A stretch of DNA of 64,000 bases from UBA1258 sp963643225 (GTDB taxonomy: Bacteria > Bacillota > Clostridia > Lachnospirales > Lachnospiraceae). Made by a program: the position numbers and the translations under genes. Position 1 is the stretch's first letter; each line of letters begins with the position of its first letter. The stretch lies in NCBI GenBank assembly GCA_963643225.1, contig CAVIIX010000001.1:124001-188000 (forward strand), written 5' to 3'. The notes below the pieces were generated by a model. The model saw only the letters and a list, made by a program, of their open reading frames with translations, had not been told where the DNA came from and did no database searches. Below are positions 42,906 to 51,103 of the stretch, in pieces.

Positions 42906-44614
42906 AGCTTACAATTGACAATAAAAATATAGAAGTGCCTGAAGGCACCAGCATATTAAAGGCAGCTACAGATGCAAAAATTCCAATTCCAAAGCTCTGC
43001 TTTTTAAAAGACATTAATGAAATCGGCGCCTGCAGAGTATGCGTTGTTGAAATTAAAGGAAAAGAAAAGCTTGTTACTTCCTGCAACAATGTTGTGGAAG
43101 AGGGAATGGTTGTTTTTACAAATTCCAGTAAGGTACGTAAAAACCGCAAAAGAACTGTTGAAATGATTTTATCCCAGCATAAGGCTCACTGTGCCACCTG
43201 TGTGCGAAGCGGCAACTGCTCTTTACAAAGTCTTGCCAATGAATTAAACATTCAGGAAATGCCCTATACCACTCATTATGAATACCAGGAATGGAATAAG
43301 GAATTTCCCTTAATTAAGGATTCCTTAAAGTGTATAAAGTGCATGAGATGTGTAAATGTGTGTGAAAAGGTACAGGGTGTAAATATATGGGACGTGGAGG
43401 GAACAGGCTCCAGAACCACCGTTAACGTTAAAAACAATATGCCTATTGAAAAGTCTGACTGTGCTCTGTGTGGTCAGTGCATTACTCACTGCCCTGTAGG
43501 CGCTCTTAAAGAAAGAGATGATACGGAAAAGGTATGGGATGCAATAGACAACCCTGAAAAAACAGTTATAGTGCAGGTGGCTCCTGCAGTACGTACTGCC
43601 TGGGGAGAAAGCCTGGGACTTACACGTAAAGAAGCAACAGTTGGAAAAATGACGGATGCCCTTAAGAAGATGGGCTTTGATTATGTCTTTGATACCGCCT
43701 TTACGGCAGACTTAACCATAATGGAGGAGGGCTCTGAATTTTTAGAAAGATTTTCAAAGGGCGATACAAAAGAATACCCCATGTTTACTTCCTGCTGTCC
43801 AGGCTGGGTAAGATTTTTAAAGAATAAATATCCTCATTTACGTAAACGCCTTTCAACTGCCAAGTCACCACAGCAGATGTTTGGAAGCGTCATGAAGACA
43901 TATTTTGCAGAGCAAAGGAAAATTGATCCAAATAATATAGTGACGGTTTCAATTATGCCCTGTACAGCCAAAAAGGCTGAATGCGAACAGGACTTATTTT
44001 ATAAGGAATACGCAGGAAAGGCTGTTGATATCGTACTTACTACTCGTGAGCTTGACCGCATGATTAAAACTGCCCATATCGATCCCTTTGAATTAAAAGA
44101 ACGTGACTGCGATGAACTTTTAAAAGACATTACGGGTGCAGGCGTTATATTCGGCACTACAGGCGGTGTAATGGAAGCAGCCTTGAGAAGCGCATATTAT
44201 TTACTCCTTAATAAAAATCCTGATGCGGAGGCCTTTAAGGAAATACGCTCTGATATGTATGAAAGCGACTGGAAGGAAGCAGAATTTGATTTAAACGGTG
44301 CTTTAGTAAAAGTGGCGGTAGTAAATTCCTTAGGTAAAACTGACAAGCTTTTAAAGGCCATCGAAAGAAAAGAAGTACATTACGATTTTGTTGAAGTAAT
44401 GGCATGCCCGGGAGGTTGTGTGGGCGGCGGCGGTCAGCCTATTTTTGACGGAGAGGAATTATCCTTGGAAAGAAGCCTTGTTTTAAGAAATCTTGATAAT
44501 AATGCTCCTTTAAGATTTTCTCATGAAAATCCGGATGTAATAAACCTTTATAAGGACTTCTTTATAAAGCCATGCGGAAAGCTTTCCCATGAACTTTTGC
44601 ATGTGGAGCAATAA
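42899..44614 (+). CDS. hydA: [FeFe]-hydrogenase catalytic subunit
   Basis: The 571-aa protein has an N-terminal [2Fe-2S] domain (GACRVCVVEI near 41-50), a His-ligated cluster (HKAHCATCVRSGNCSLQ near 97), two 4Fe-4S motifs (CIKCMRCVNVC and CALCGQCITHC near 142-200), and the H-cluster domain. The three H-cluster signatures are TSCCPGW (L1, near 299), MPCTAKKAE (L2, near 354) and MACPGGCVGGGGQP (L3, near 502). All ligand cysteines are present, so it should be active for H2 production or uptake. Maturation genes hydE, hydF and hydG are not in the window. Confidence 0.96.
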   Translation: MVKLTIDNKNIEVPEGTSILKAATDAKIPIPKLCFLKDINEIGACRVCVVEIKGKEKLVTSCNNVVEEGMVVFTNSSKVRKNRKRTVEMILSQHKAHCATCVRSGNCSLQSLANELNIQEMPYTTHYEYQEWNKEFPLIKDSLKCIKCMRCVNVCEKVQGVNIWDVEGTGSRTTVNVKNNMPIEKSDCALCGQCITHCPVGALKERDDTEKVWDAIDNPEKTVIVQVAPAVRTAWGESLGLTRKEATVGKMTDALKKMGFDYVFDTAFTADLTIMEEGSEFLERFSKGDTKEYPMFTSCCPGWVRFLKNKYPHLRKRLSTAKSPQQMFGSVMKTYFAEQRKIDPNNIVTVSIMPCTAKKAECEQDLFYKEYAGKAVDIVLTTRELDRMIKTAHIDPFELKERDCDELLKDITGAGVIFGTTGGVMEAALRSAYYLLLNKNPDAEAFKEIRSDMYESDWKEAEFDLNGALVKVAVVNSLGKTDKLLKAIERKEVHYDFVEVMACPGGCVGGGGQPIFDGEELSLERSLVLRNLDNNAPLRFSHENPDVINLYKDFFIKPCGKLSHELLHVEQ

Positions 44615-44633
44615 GGTGAATTAAAACTCCTTT

Positions 44634-44667
44634 TTAGATTGACAAAAGTCTTTTAATCTAATAAATT
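44634..44667 (+). promoter_or_regulatory. Promoter with overlapping dyad before the MATE gene
   Basis: TTGACA (44639-44644) and TAAATT (44662-44667) at 17-bp spacing form a sigma-A-type promoter. TTAGATT (44634-44640) and AATCTAA (44655-44661) are exact inverted repeats that begin on the -35 and end at the -10. Inside them lies GAC-AAAA-GTC. This is the position of a repressor operator; the regulator is not encoded nearby. Confidence 0.65.
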
Positions 44668-44687
44668 TCTTTTGTTAGGAGTTTTTT

Positions 44688-46124
44688 ATGAATAAATCAA
44701 AAATGAATTTTAAAACACTTTTAGCAGGTGTATTTTCAATAGCCCTACCGGTTGCATGTCAGAATTTGCTTTCTACGACAGGCAGTATGGTGGATACTGC
44801 AATGATTGGCTCAATCGGAGAAACCTCCGTTGGAGCAGTAGGACTATGTGCGGAATTTTCATCTTTAATGTTTTCCTGCTACTGGGGGCTAATGGGTGGC
44901 GGAATGCTCTTCTTTTCCCAGTTCTATGGTGCAAAGGATGATGAAGGCATTAATAAGGCTTACGGTATGACACTTACTTCCATGATGACGGTGGCTTTTA
45001 TTTTTGCAGCATTAGCTGTATTTGCTCCCGAATTTGTTATGAGCATTTATACGGATAAGGAAGTATACAGAGAAATCGGCGCAAAATATTTAAGAATTGT
45101 AGGAATAGGCTATATATTTTCGGTTTATTCAATGGCAATGAACGGATTGCTTCGTTCAACAGATCAGGTAAGGATACCGCTTATTGCTTCCATTGCCTCT
45201 GTATGTACCAACATTTTCTTTAACTGGGTGCTTATATTCGGGCATTTAGGCGCTCCTGCCATGGGCGTTGAAGGCGCCGCTGTTGCAACGGTTATTGCTT
45301 CAATAGTAAATGCTTTACTGATTCTTATCCTGGCACGCATTAAGGGATACCATTATTTATTTAATGTTTCAAAGCATTTTAAGTGGACAAAGGCCTTAAC
45401 AAAAGAATTTTACATAAAGTGTTTTCCTATTATCTGTAATGAAATTGCAATAGGAATTTCTAACCTTGTTATCAACATGGTACTCGGACGTCAGGCGGAA
45501 GAAACAATTGCAGCTCTGGCAGTATTTAGGACAATAGAAGGACTGGTAATTGCTTTCTTTAGTGGCTTTTCAAATGCATCGGGTGTGCTTGTGGGTAACA
45601 GAGTAGGTGCAGGTAAACACGAAGAAGCCTTTTATATAGCAAACAGATGCGTATACCTATGCGCTAGCACAATTCTTTTTGTGGTGCTTGGCATATACGC
45701 TTTCCGCACGCCTTTATTACATTTACTTGGACTTTTTGGTATTTCCTTTAATTATGCGGTTGAGATGCTTTTGGTATATTGTGTAATAGCGGTGCTTCGT
45801 ATGAGTAACTGGATATCCAATGATACCTTCAGGGCTTCAGGGGATGCCATTACCGGCACCTGCCTTGAAATAGGCTTTATGTATGTACTTAATTTACCTC
45901 TTTTGTGCTTGTCCGGTCTTGTGTGGAAGCTTCCGTTTTTATTTGTGTTTATATGCTCCTATATAGATGAACCAATAAGATTTGTAATAATGCAGATACA
46001 CATGCACTCAGGAGGCTGGGTGCGTCCGGTTACTGAAAAGGGAAGAGAAAGCCTTCCTGAATTCAGACAAAACCATCCTTTGAAAATCTTTTTTACAAAG
46101 TGGGGGATTAAGGAATATAATTGA
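44688..46124 (+). CDS. MATE family multidrug/cation exporter
   Basis: The 478-aa membrane protein starts with the MATE motif region GVFSIALPVACQNLLSTTGSMVDTAMIG and has about 12 hydrophobic segments in two halves. GAPAMGVEGAAVATVIASIVNALL and a second-half ETIAALAVFRTIEGLVIAFFSGFSNASGVLVGNRVGAG support the family. MATE pumps export drugs or metabolites with Na+ or H+. AGGAG lies 6 nt before the ATG. A soluble tail of about 35 residues ends the protein. Substrate unknown. Confidence 0.93.
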   Translation: MNKSKMNFKTLLAGVFSIALPVACQNLLSTTGSMVDTAMIGSIGETSVGAVGLCAEFSSLMFSCYWGLMGGGMLFFSQFYGAKDDEGINKAYGMTLTSMMTVAFIFAALAVFAPEFVMSIYTDKEVYREIGAKYLRIVGIGYIFSVYSMAMNGLLRSTDQVRIPLIASIASVCTNIFFNWVLIFGHLGAPAMGVEGAAVATVIASIVNALLILILARIKGYHYLFNVSKHFKWTKALTKEFYIKCFPIICNEIAIGISNLVINMVLGRQAEETIAALAVFRTIEGLVIAFFSGFSNASGVLVGNRVGAGKHEEAFYIANRCVYLCASTILFVVLGIYAFRTPLLHLLGLFGISFNYAVEMLLVYCVIAVLRMSNWISNDTFRASGDAITGTCLEIGFMYVLNLPLLCLSGLVWKLPFLFVFICSYIDEPIRFVIMQIHMHSGGWVRPVTEKGRESLPEFRQNHPLKIFFTKWGIKEYN

Positions 46125-46141
46125 CAAAGGTAACGCATAGA

Positions 46142-46681
46142 ATGAACATTTACATTGCCCGTCATGGTCAGACGGATTTAAACAAAAACAAGCTTATGCA
46201 GGGGCAGATTGATGAGCCTTTAAACGATACAGGGAGAGAGCAGGCCCGCATTGCGGCGGAATCTGTTTCTTATGTTAAATTTGATGCGGTATATTCAAGC
46301 CCCTTGTCACGTGCCATAGAGACCGCATGCATTTTATCAGGTACTGCAAAAGAAAACATAATTATAGACGAGCGTTTGACAGAAGTTTCTTTTGGAAAAT
46401 ATGAACGTCGTAAATATTGGAACTTAGGCCTTCATATGACGCTTTACTGGCTGTGGCCCGAAGTGATAACTGCGCCTAAAACAGTTGAAACTATAAGCTC
46501 TATGGTAGAAAGAAGCACTTCGTTTTTGGATGAATTAAAAGAAAAGGAATATGAAAATGTGCTTATTGTGTGCCACGGGGGCATCATAAGAGCCCTGTGC
46601 GGGGTGCTTGAAAATCGTCCTAAGGGTATAAAATGGCGTCCGAAGCCTAAAAATTCGGAAGTAAGAAAATATAAGCTTTAA
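46142..46681 (+). CDS. Histidine phosphatase (phosphoglycerate-mutase-like) protein
   Basis: The 179-aa product has the RHG motif IARHGQTDLNKNK at its start, SSPLSRAIETACI near 58, and the second catalytic His in VCHGGIIRALCG near 145. It is a small-molecule or protein phosphatase of the histidine phosphatase family; the substrate cannot be told. The frame extends to TTG 46121, but ATG 46142 starts exactly where the family starts. It lies 17 bp after the MATE gene and before a terminator. Confidence 0.9.
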   Translation: MNIYIARHGQTDLNKNKLMQGQIDEPLNDTGREQARIAAESVSYVKFDAVYSSPLSRAIETACILSGTAKENIIIDERLTEVSFGKYERRKYWNLGLHMTLYWLWPEVITAPKTVETISSMVERSTSFLDELKEKEYENVLIVCHGGIIRALCGVLENRPKGIKWRPKPKNSEVRKYKL

Positions 46682-46683
46682 TT

Positions 46684-46718
46684 AAAAGCTCCGGTATTAT
46701 TTTAATGCCGGGGCTTTT
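46684..46718 (+). terminator. Terminator after the histidine phosphatase gene
   Basis: AAAAGCTCCGGTATTA and TAATGCCGGGGCTTTT pair over 16 bp with two G-T pairs and a 3-nt loop. It begins 3 bp after the stop codon and separates the core genes from the accessory cassette. Confidence 0.85.
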
Positions 46719-46748
46719 AAGCTGTGCCAAAGTATAATTAATATCATA

Positions 46749-46777
46749 TTGTAAAAATTGCTAAATTTTGCCATAAT
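46749..46777 (+). promoter_or_regulatory. Promoter of the DUF4910-FkbH cassette
   Basis: TTGTAA (46749-46754) and CATAAT (46772-46777) at 17-bp spacing. Leader about 45 nt, SD GAGG at 46815-46818. With the terminator upstream, the cassette appears to be its own transcription unit, possibly reading on into ychF. Confidence 0.6.
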
Positions 46778-46826
46778 ATTGTGTGGTGTGCACTCAATAC
46801 TTAATATTAGAAAAGAGGCTTATAAC

Positions 46827-48158
46827 ATGTCTGCTGAAATGAACAAAGGAAAGGAAATGTATGATTTTGCGGCAAAGATATTTCCTTATTTAAGAAGCCT
46901 GACAGGAGACGGGGTAAGAAAGACCCTGGCTGATATTGATGAATTTATCAGTAAGGATGGTGGTCCCCATCTGACTATATATAATGTGCCTTCAGGCACA
47001 CAAGCCTTTGACTGGACTATCCCGAAGGAATGGAAAATTTTAGAAGCATATATTGAGGATGAACAGGGTAATCATATCATTGATATAAAGAATAATAATC
47101 TGCATGTTTTAGGATATTCTGCGCCGGTTGATAAATGGGTTGAACTTGATGAATTAAAAAAATATCTTTATACGCAGCAAGATCAGCCGGATTTGATTCC
47201 CTATGTGACTTCCTATTATAAAGAGCGTTACGGCTTCTGCATGTCTGAAAACATGAAAAATTCTCTTAAACCGGGAAAGTATCATATGTATATAGACAGT
47301 GAGCTTTTTGATGGTAATCTTACATATGCTGATGTGATTTTTCCAGGGAAATCAAAGAAAGAAATAATGTTTTCTACGTATTTTTGTCATCCTTCAATGG
47401 CCAACAACGAATGTTCAGGACCTACTGTGCAGGCCGAACTTATTAAATATGTGTCAGGGCTTAAGGACAGAAGATATACCTACAGATTTGTTTTTATTCC
47501 TGAGACAATCGGTTCCTTAACCTATATGAGCCAGAATGGAAGACTTGCGGAAATGAAAAAAAATATGGTGGCAGGCTTTGTTCTTTCCTGCGTTGGCGAT
47601 AACAGAAGCTATGGACTCGTTGAAACAAAATATGCCGGTACCATGGCAGACAAGGTTTTAAAGAATATATTAAAATTTAAGACAAATGATAACTATAAGA
47701 CATATTCATTTAAGAAAAGGGGCTCTGATGAAAGACAATACGGAGGACCAAATTGTGAACTCCCTGTTGTTGCATTCTTTAGATCCAAGTATGGCGAATA
47801 TCCTGAATATCACACTTCTGCAGATAATATGGATTTTGTCAGTATTGAGGGCTTTCAGGGTAGTTACGATGTTGTCACAAGCATAGTAAATACTTTTGAA
47901 AACAATTATTATTATAAAATAAATACTTTTGGAGACCCACAGCTTGGTAAAAGAGGCTTATATCCAACAATCAGTCAAAAAGGCTCATACGATGAAGTAC
48001 TGGTTATGATGGATTTCATAACCTATGCTGATGGCAGAAATGATTTAATCGATCTTAGCAATATCGTTTATGCACCAACAGAAAAGCTGATTGAGATTAA
48101 AAATAAAATTTCAGCCTGCGGTCTGCTTGATTTTAAAGAAAACGCCTTTGAAGAATAG
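46827..48158 (+). CDS. DUF4910/DUF2172 aminopeptidase-like protein
   Basis: The 443-aa product matches the DUF4910 aminopeptidase-like family (M28-type zinc peptidase fold with an inserted DUF2172 domain and a C-terminal winged-helix part). Visible marks: ...VPSGTQAFDWTIPKEW near 55-72, metal motif FCHPSMANNECSGP near 190, FIPETIGSL near 228, GSDERQYGGPNCELPV near 303, and EYHTSADNMDFV near 332. The metal ligands H, E and H appear present. Family members often lie in surface-polysaccharide or secondary-metabolite loci; no substrate is proven. The frame opens at 46758, but ATG 46827 has the SD. It is first in the four-gene cassette. Confidence 0.85.
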   Translation: MSAEMNKGKEMYDFAAKIFPYLRSLTGDGVRKTLADIDEFISKDGGPHLTIYNVPSGTQAFDWTIPKEWKILEAYIEDEQGNHIIDIKNNNLHVLGYSAPVDKWVELDELKKYLYTQQDQPDLIPYVTSYYKERYGFCMSENMKNSLKPGKYHMYIDSELFDGNLTYADVIFPGKSKKEIMFSTYFCHPSMANNECSGPTVQAELIKYVSGLKDRRYTYRFVFIPETIGSLTYMSQNGRLAEMKKNMVAGFVLSCVGDNRSYGLVETKYAGTMADKVLKNILKFKTNDNYKTYSFKKRGSDERQYGGPNCELPVVAFFRSKYGEYPEYHTSADNMDFVSIEGFQGSYDVVTSIVNTFENNYYYKINTFGDPQLGKRGLYPTISQKGSYDEVLVMMDFITYADGRNDLIDLSNIVYAPTEKLIEIKNKISACGLLDFKENAFEE

Positions 48159-48177
48159 GACTATGGAGATGTATTAA

Positions 48178-49047
48178 ATGAACAAGGAAATGGATGATTA
48201 CTTAAATGGTCTAAAGACTGCCTTGCGTGACTTAAATATTTGCAAGGGTGATATTTTATATGTTTCTTCGGATGTGACACAGGCATTGTTTAACGCAAAA
48301 GAAAAATTTGGGTTAAGAGGAAGGTCCGAAAAAAATTTGTTTCTTGATAAAATGGTTGATGCCTTAAAGGAAACGGTCGGAGATACAGGCACATTACTTT
48401 TTCCGGTTTTTTCCTGGGCATTTTGTAAGGGTAAAGGCTTTGATTATTATGAGACACCGGGTGAGGTGGGTGCCTTTTCAAACTTTGTTTTAAAAAACCG
48501 AAAGGATTTTAAAAGAACAAGGCATCCGCTATATTCTTTTATGGTTTGTGGTAAATACAAAGATGAATTGGTTAATATGAGTAATCAGGATGCCTGGGGA
48601 GAGGCTTCCCCGTTTTTCTTTTTCAGAACTCATAAAGCAAAACAGCTGCTTTTTAACATTGAGGCTTTTCAGGGACTGACCTTTTGCCATTATGTAGAAC
48701 AATGCGCAAAAGTACCATACAGACATCTTAAATATTTTTTTGGCAAATATTGTGACGCAAACGGATATGTTGAAACAAGAATGTATTCTATGTATGTAAG
48801 AGATATGGATGTAATGCAGGAAGTGTGTGTTACCAATGAATTTTTAATAAAAAATGGCGTTGCAGTTTTGACAGAATGGGATAAAAATCAGCTGACGGTA
48901 GTTGATTTAAATGAAGCGTATCCTGTTTTACTTAAGGATATTAAAGAAAATCTTGGTAAAAACACATTGAAGTTTGAAAATTATGAATTTGACTTAAAAA
49001 AAGAACAAACCGTTCCTTATGAAATAGGGAAGATACCGGTTGAATGA
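48178..49047 (+). CDS. AAC(3)-family N-acyltransferase
   Basis: The 289-aa product has the fold pattern of the aminoglycoside 3-N-acetyltransferase family: ICKGDILYVSSDV near 22-34, VGDTGTLLFPVFSWAFC near 67-83, and RTRHPLYSFMVCGK near 118. Family members acetylate amino groups of aminosugars with acetyl-CoA; those outside resistance loci often lie in surface-sugar clusters. Here it is followed within 10 bp by an acyl carrier protein, so the donor may be an acyl-ACP (inference). There is no sign that it is a resistance gene. SD GGAG precedes the ATG. Confidence 0.85.
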   Translation: MNKEMDDYLNGLKTALRDLNICKGDILYVSSDVTQALFNAKEKFGLRGRSEKNLFLDKMVDALKETVGDTGTLLFPVFSWAFCKGKGFDYYETPGEVGAFSNFVLKNRKDFKRTRHPLYSFMVCGKYKDELVNMSNQDAWGEASPFFFFRTHKAKQLLFNIEAFQGLTFCHYVEQCAKVPYRHLKYFFGKYCDANGYVETRMYSMYVRDMDVMQEVCVTNEFLIKNGVAVLTEWDKNQLTVVDLNEAYPVLLKDIKENLGKNTLKFENYEFDLKKEQTVPYEIGKIPVE

Positions 49048-49057
49048 AGGGATTAAT

Positions 49058-49297
49058 ATGAACAAAGAAGATATTGTTTTTAAGGTAAATGAAATTTTTA
49101 AGGATGCATTTGATGACGAAAATTTATGCGTCACTGATGAAACGGTAGCAAGTGATATAGCCGGCTGGGATTCTTTAATGCAGATGAATCTTATAGAGAT
49201 GGTAGAAGATGAATTTGAAATCCGCTTTGATATGGATGAAATAATTAGCTTAAAAAATGTCGGTGACATGATTAATGTTATAATCTCAAAGGTGTGA
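49058..49297 (+). CDS. Acyl carrier protein
   Basis: The 79-aa acidic protein has the phosphopantetheine site GWDSLMQMNLIEMVEDEFEI near residues 35-54; the Ser of DSL is the attachment residue. It differs from the fatty-acid ACP (DSLD.VE) and resembles the dedicated ACPs found next to FkbH-like proteins. The frame extends to TTG 49040, but ATG 49058 has SD AAGGGA. It lies 10 bp after the AAC(3)-like gene and 27 bp before the FkbH-like gene. Confidence 0.92.
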   Translation: MNKEDIVFKVNEIFKDAFDDENLCVTDETVASDIAGWDSLMQMNLIEMVEDEFEIRFDMDEIISLKNVGDMINVIISKV

Positions 49298-49324
49298 AGC
49301 ATAAATCTGTATGTGGGTGAAAAT

Positions 49325-51101
49325 ATGAATTTTTTTGACTATCCCTTAGATACAAAAAATCTTTATAGAAAAAAAGCGAAGATAAAAAGAGAACTGCTNN
49401 NNNNNNNNTACTTTTATAAAGAAAAGGATTGCTGTTCTGGGCGGGTCCACGACCAATGAAGTTGTAGATCAGCTTGATAATTTTTTACTGTATTATGGAA
49501 TTTGTGCTGAATTTTATCAGTCTGAGTACGGACGGTTCTGGCAGGATGCAATGTTTGGGTCTGAAGGTCTTAATAACTTTAAACCGGATATTATTTATAT
49601 TCACACAAACTGGAGAAATATAGAAACTTTTCCGGAAATGACGGATTCTATGCAGACTGTCGATGAAAAACTGAATGTGGAATATAACCGTTTTGAAACA
49701 ATGTGGAAGGCGTTAGAGGATAAATTTTTTTGCCCTGTTATTCAAAATAATTTTGATCGTCCCAACTATCGTCTTTTAGGCAATCGTGATATATGGGATT
49801 ACAGAGGCAGGAGTAATTATATTTCCCGTCTGAATCAGAAATTTTATCAGTATGCCATGAATCAGGATAATTTTTACATTAATGATATTGAATATCTATC
49901 ACAGGATTATGGTTTGTCTGAATGGAATAATTCATTATACTGGCATATGTATAAATGCGCCATGTGTATGGATGCCATGCCTTACGTTGCCCAGAGTGTA
50001 GCTAATATAATAAAATCAATTTACGGTAAAAATAAAAAGGCTATAGCCCTGGATTTAGACAATACACTTTGGGGCGGAGTTGTCGGAGACGACGGTGTAG
50101 AAGGAATACAAATAGGTCCGGAGGTACCTAAGGGACAGGTATATTCGGAATTTCAGGAATATTTAAAGAAGCTTAAAGATATAGGTGTAGTCCTTACGGT
50201 TAATTCTAAAAATGAAATGGACAATGCCATTGCAGGGTTAAATCATCCTGACGGAATTTTAAGACCAAACGATTTTGTTGATATCAAGGCTAATTGGAAT
50301 TCTAAGGACCAAAATTTGCTTGAAATTGCGGATGAACTGGCGCTTGGCGCTGACAGCTTTGTTTTTGCAGATGACAATCCGGCGGAAAGAGAAATTGTTT
50401 CGGCTCAGATTCCGGAAGTGGCAACACCGGCGCTTAATGGAGCGGAAAATTATATTAAGGTGCTGGACCATTCCGGATATTTTGAGGTTACTACCCTGTC
50501 AGGGGAAGATTTAAATAAAACGAAAATGTATCAGGCAAAAGCAGAGGCGGGTCGTTTGGCTGCAGCCTTTTCAGATTATAATGAATATTTAGACAGCCTT
50601 GAAATGATTGCAGTCATAGAAGCCTTTGAGCCTTTGTATATTCAGAGAATTGCACAGCTTACAAATAAATCAAATCAGTTTAATCTTACGACCTTAAGAT
50701 GCTCTGAGGATGATATAATGCGCATGCAGAGGTCAGAAGACTATATATGCTTAAGCGGAAGACTTGCGGATAAATTTGCTGATAATGGGCTGGTCACAGT
50801 AGTGGCAGGACAGATTATCGGAGCAAAATTGCATATAAGACTATGGCTTATGAGCTGCAGAGTCTTAAAACGAGGCATGGAAGATGCCATGATGAATGCC
50901 TTGCTTGATGAAGCCTGCAAGCGTAATATAAAAAAGATCGTCGGCTATTTTTATCCTACTGCCAAAAATGGAATGGTAAAGGATTTCTATTTAAATTATA
51001 ATTTTGACCTGATTAGTGAAAGCGATGAAGGCAGTATCTTTGAAATTGAATGCAGTAAATATAAAAAAGCAGATATACATATGAAGATAAAGGAGATATA
51101 A
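49325..51101 (+). CDS. FkbH-like HAD-IIIC family protein (interrupted by assembly gap)
   Basis: The gene starts at ATG 49325 (NFFDYPLDTKNLYRKKAKI), runs into 10 N at 49399-49408, and resumes with IKKRIAVLGGSTTNEVVDQLDNFL, typical of the FkbH N-terminal domain. The HAD domain follows (KAIALDLDNTLWGGVVGDDG with the DxD nucleophile, later VFADDNPAEREIV), and a GNAT-like C-terminal domain ends the protein. FkbH-type enzymes take 1,3-bisphosphoglycerate, remove phosphate and load glyceryl onto an ACP; the ACP upstream is the likely partner. The frames before and after the gap differ by one base, meaningless because N runs are placeholders. True length is about 590 aa plus the missing part. Confidence 0.85.
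49399..49408. other. Assembly gap (10 N)
   Basis: Ten N inside the FkbH-like gene. The round number suggests a scaffold placeholder of unknown true size; little sequence seems to be missing because the family continues normally on both sides. Confidence 0.97.
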
Positions 51102-51103
51102 AA

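Noticed and set aside
48178..49047. Antibiotic resistance gene (aminoglycoside acetyltransferase)
   Set aside because: Family membership alone does not show resistance; the operon context with an ACP and FkbH-like protein points to biosynthesis.
49325..51101. Possible frameshifted pseudogene of FkbH
   Set aside because: The only frame change is across the 10-N scaffold gap, whose length is arbitrary. Both sides read as intact family sequence.
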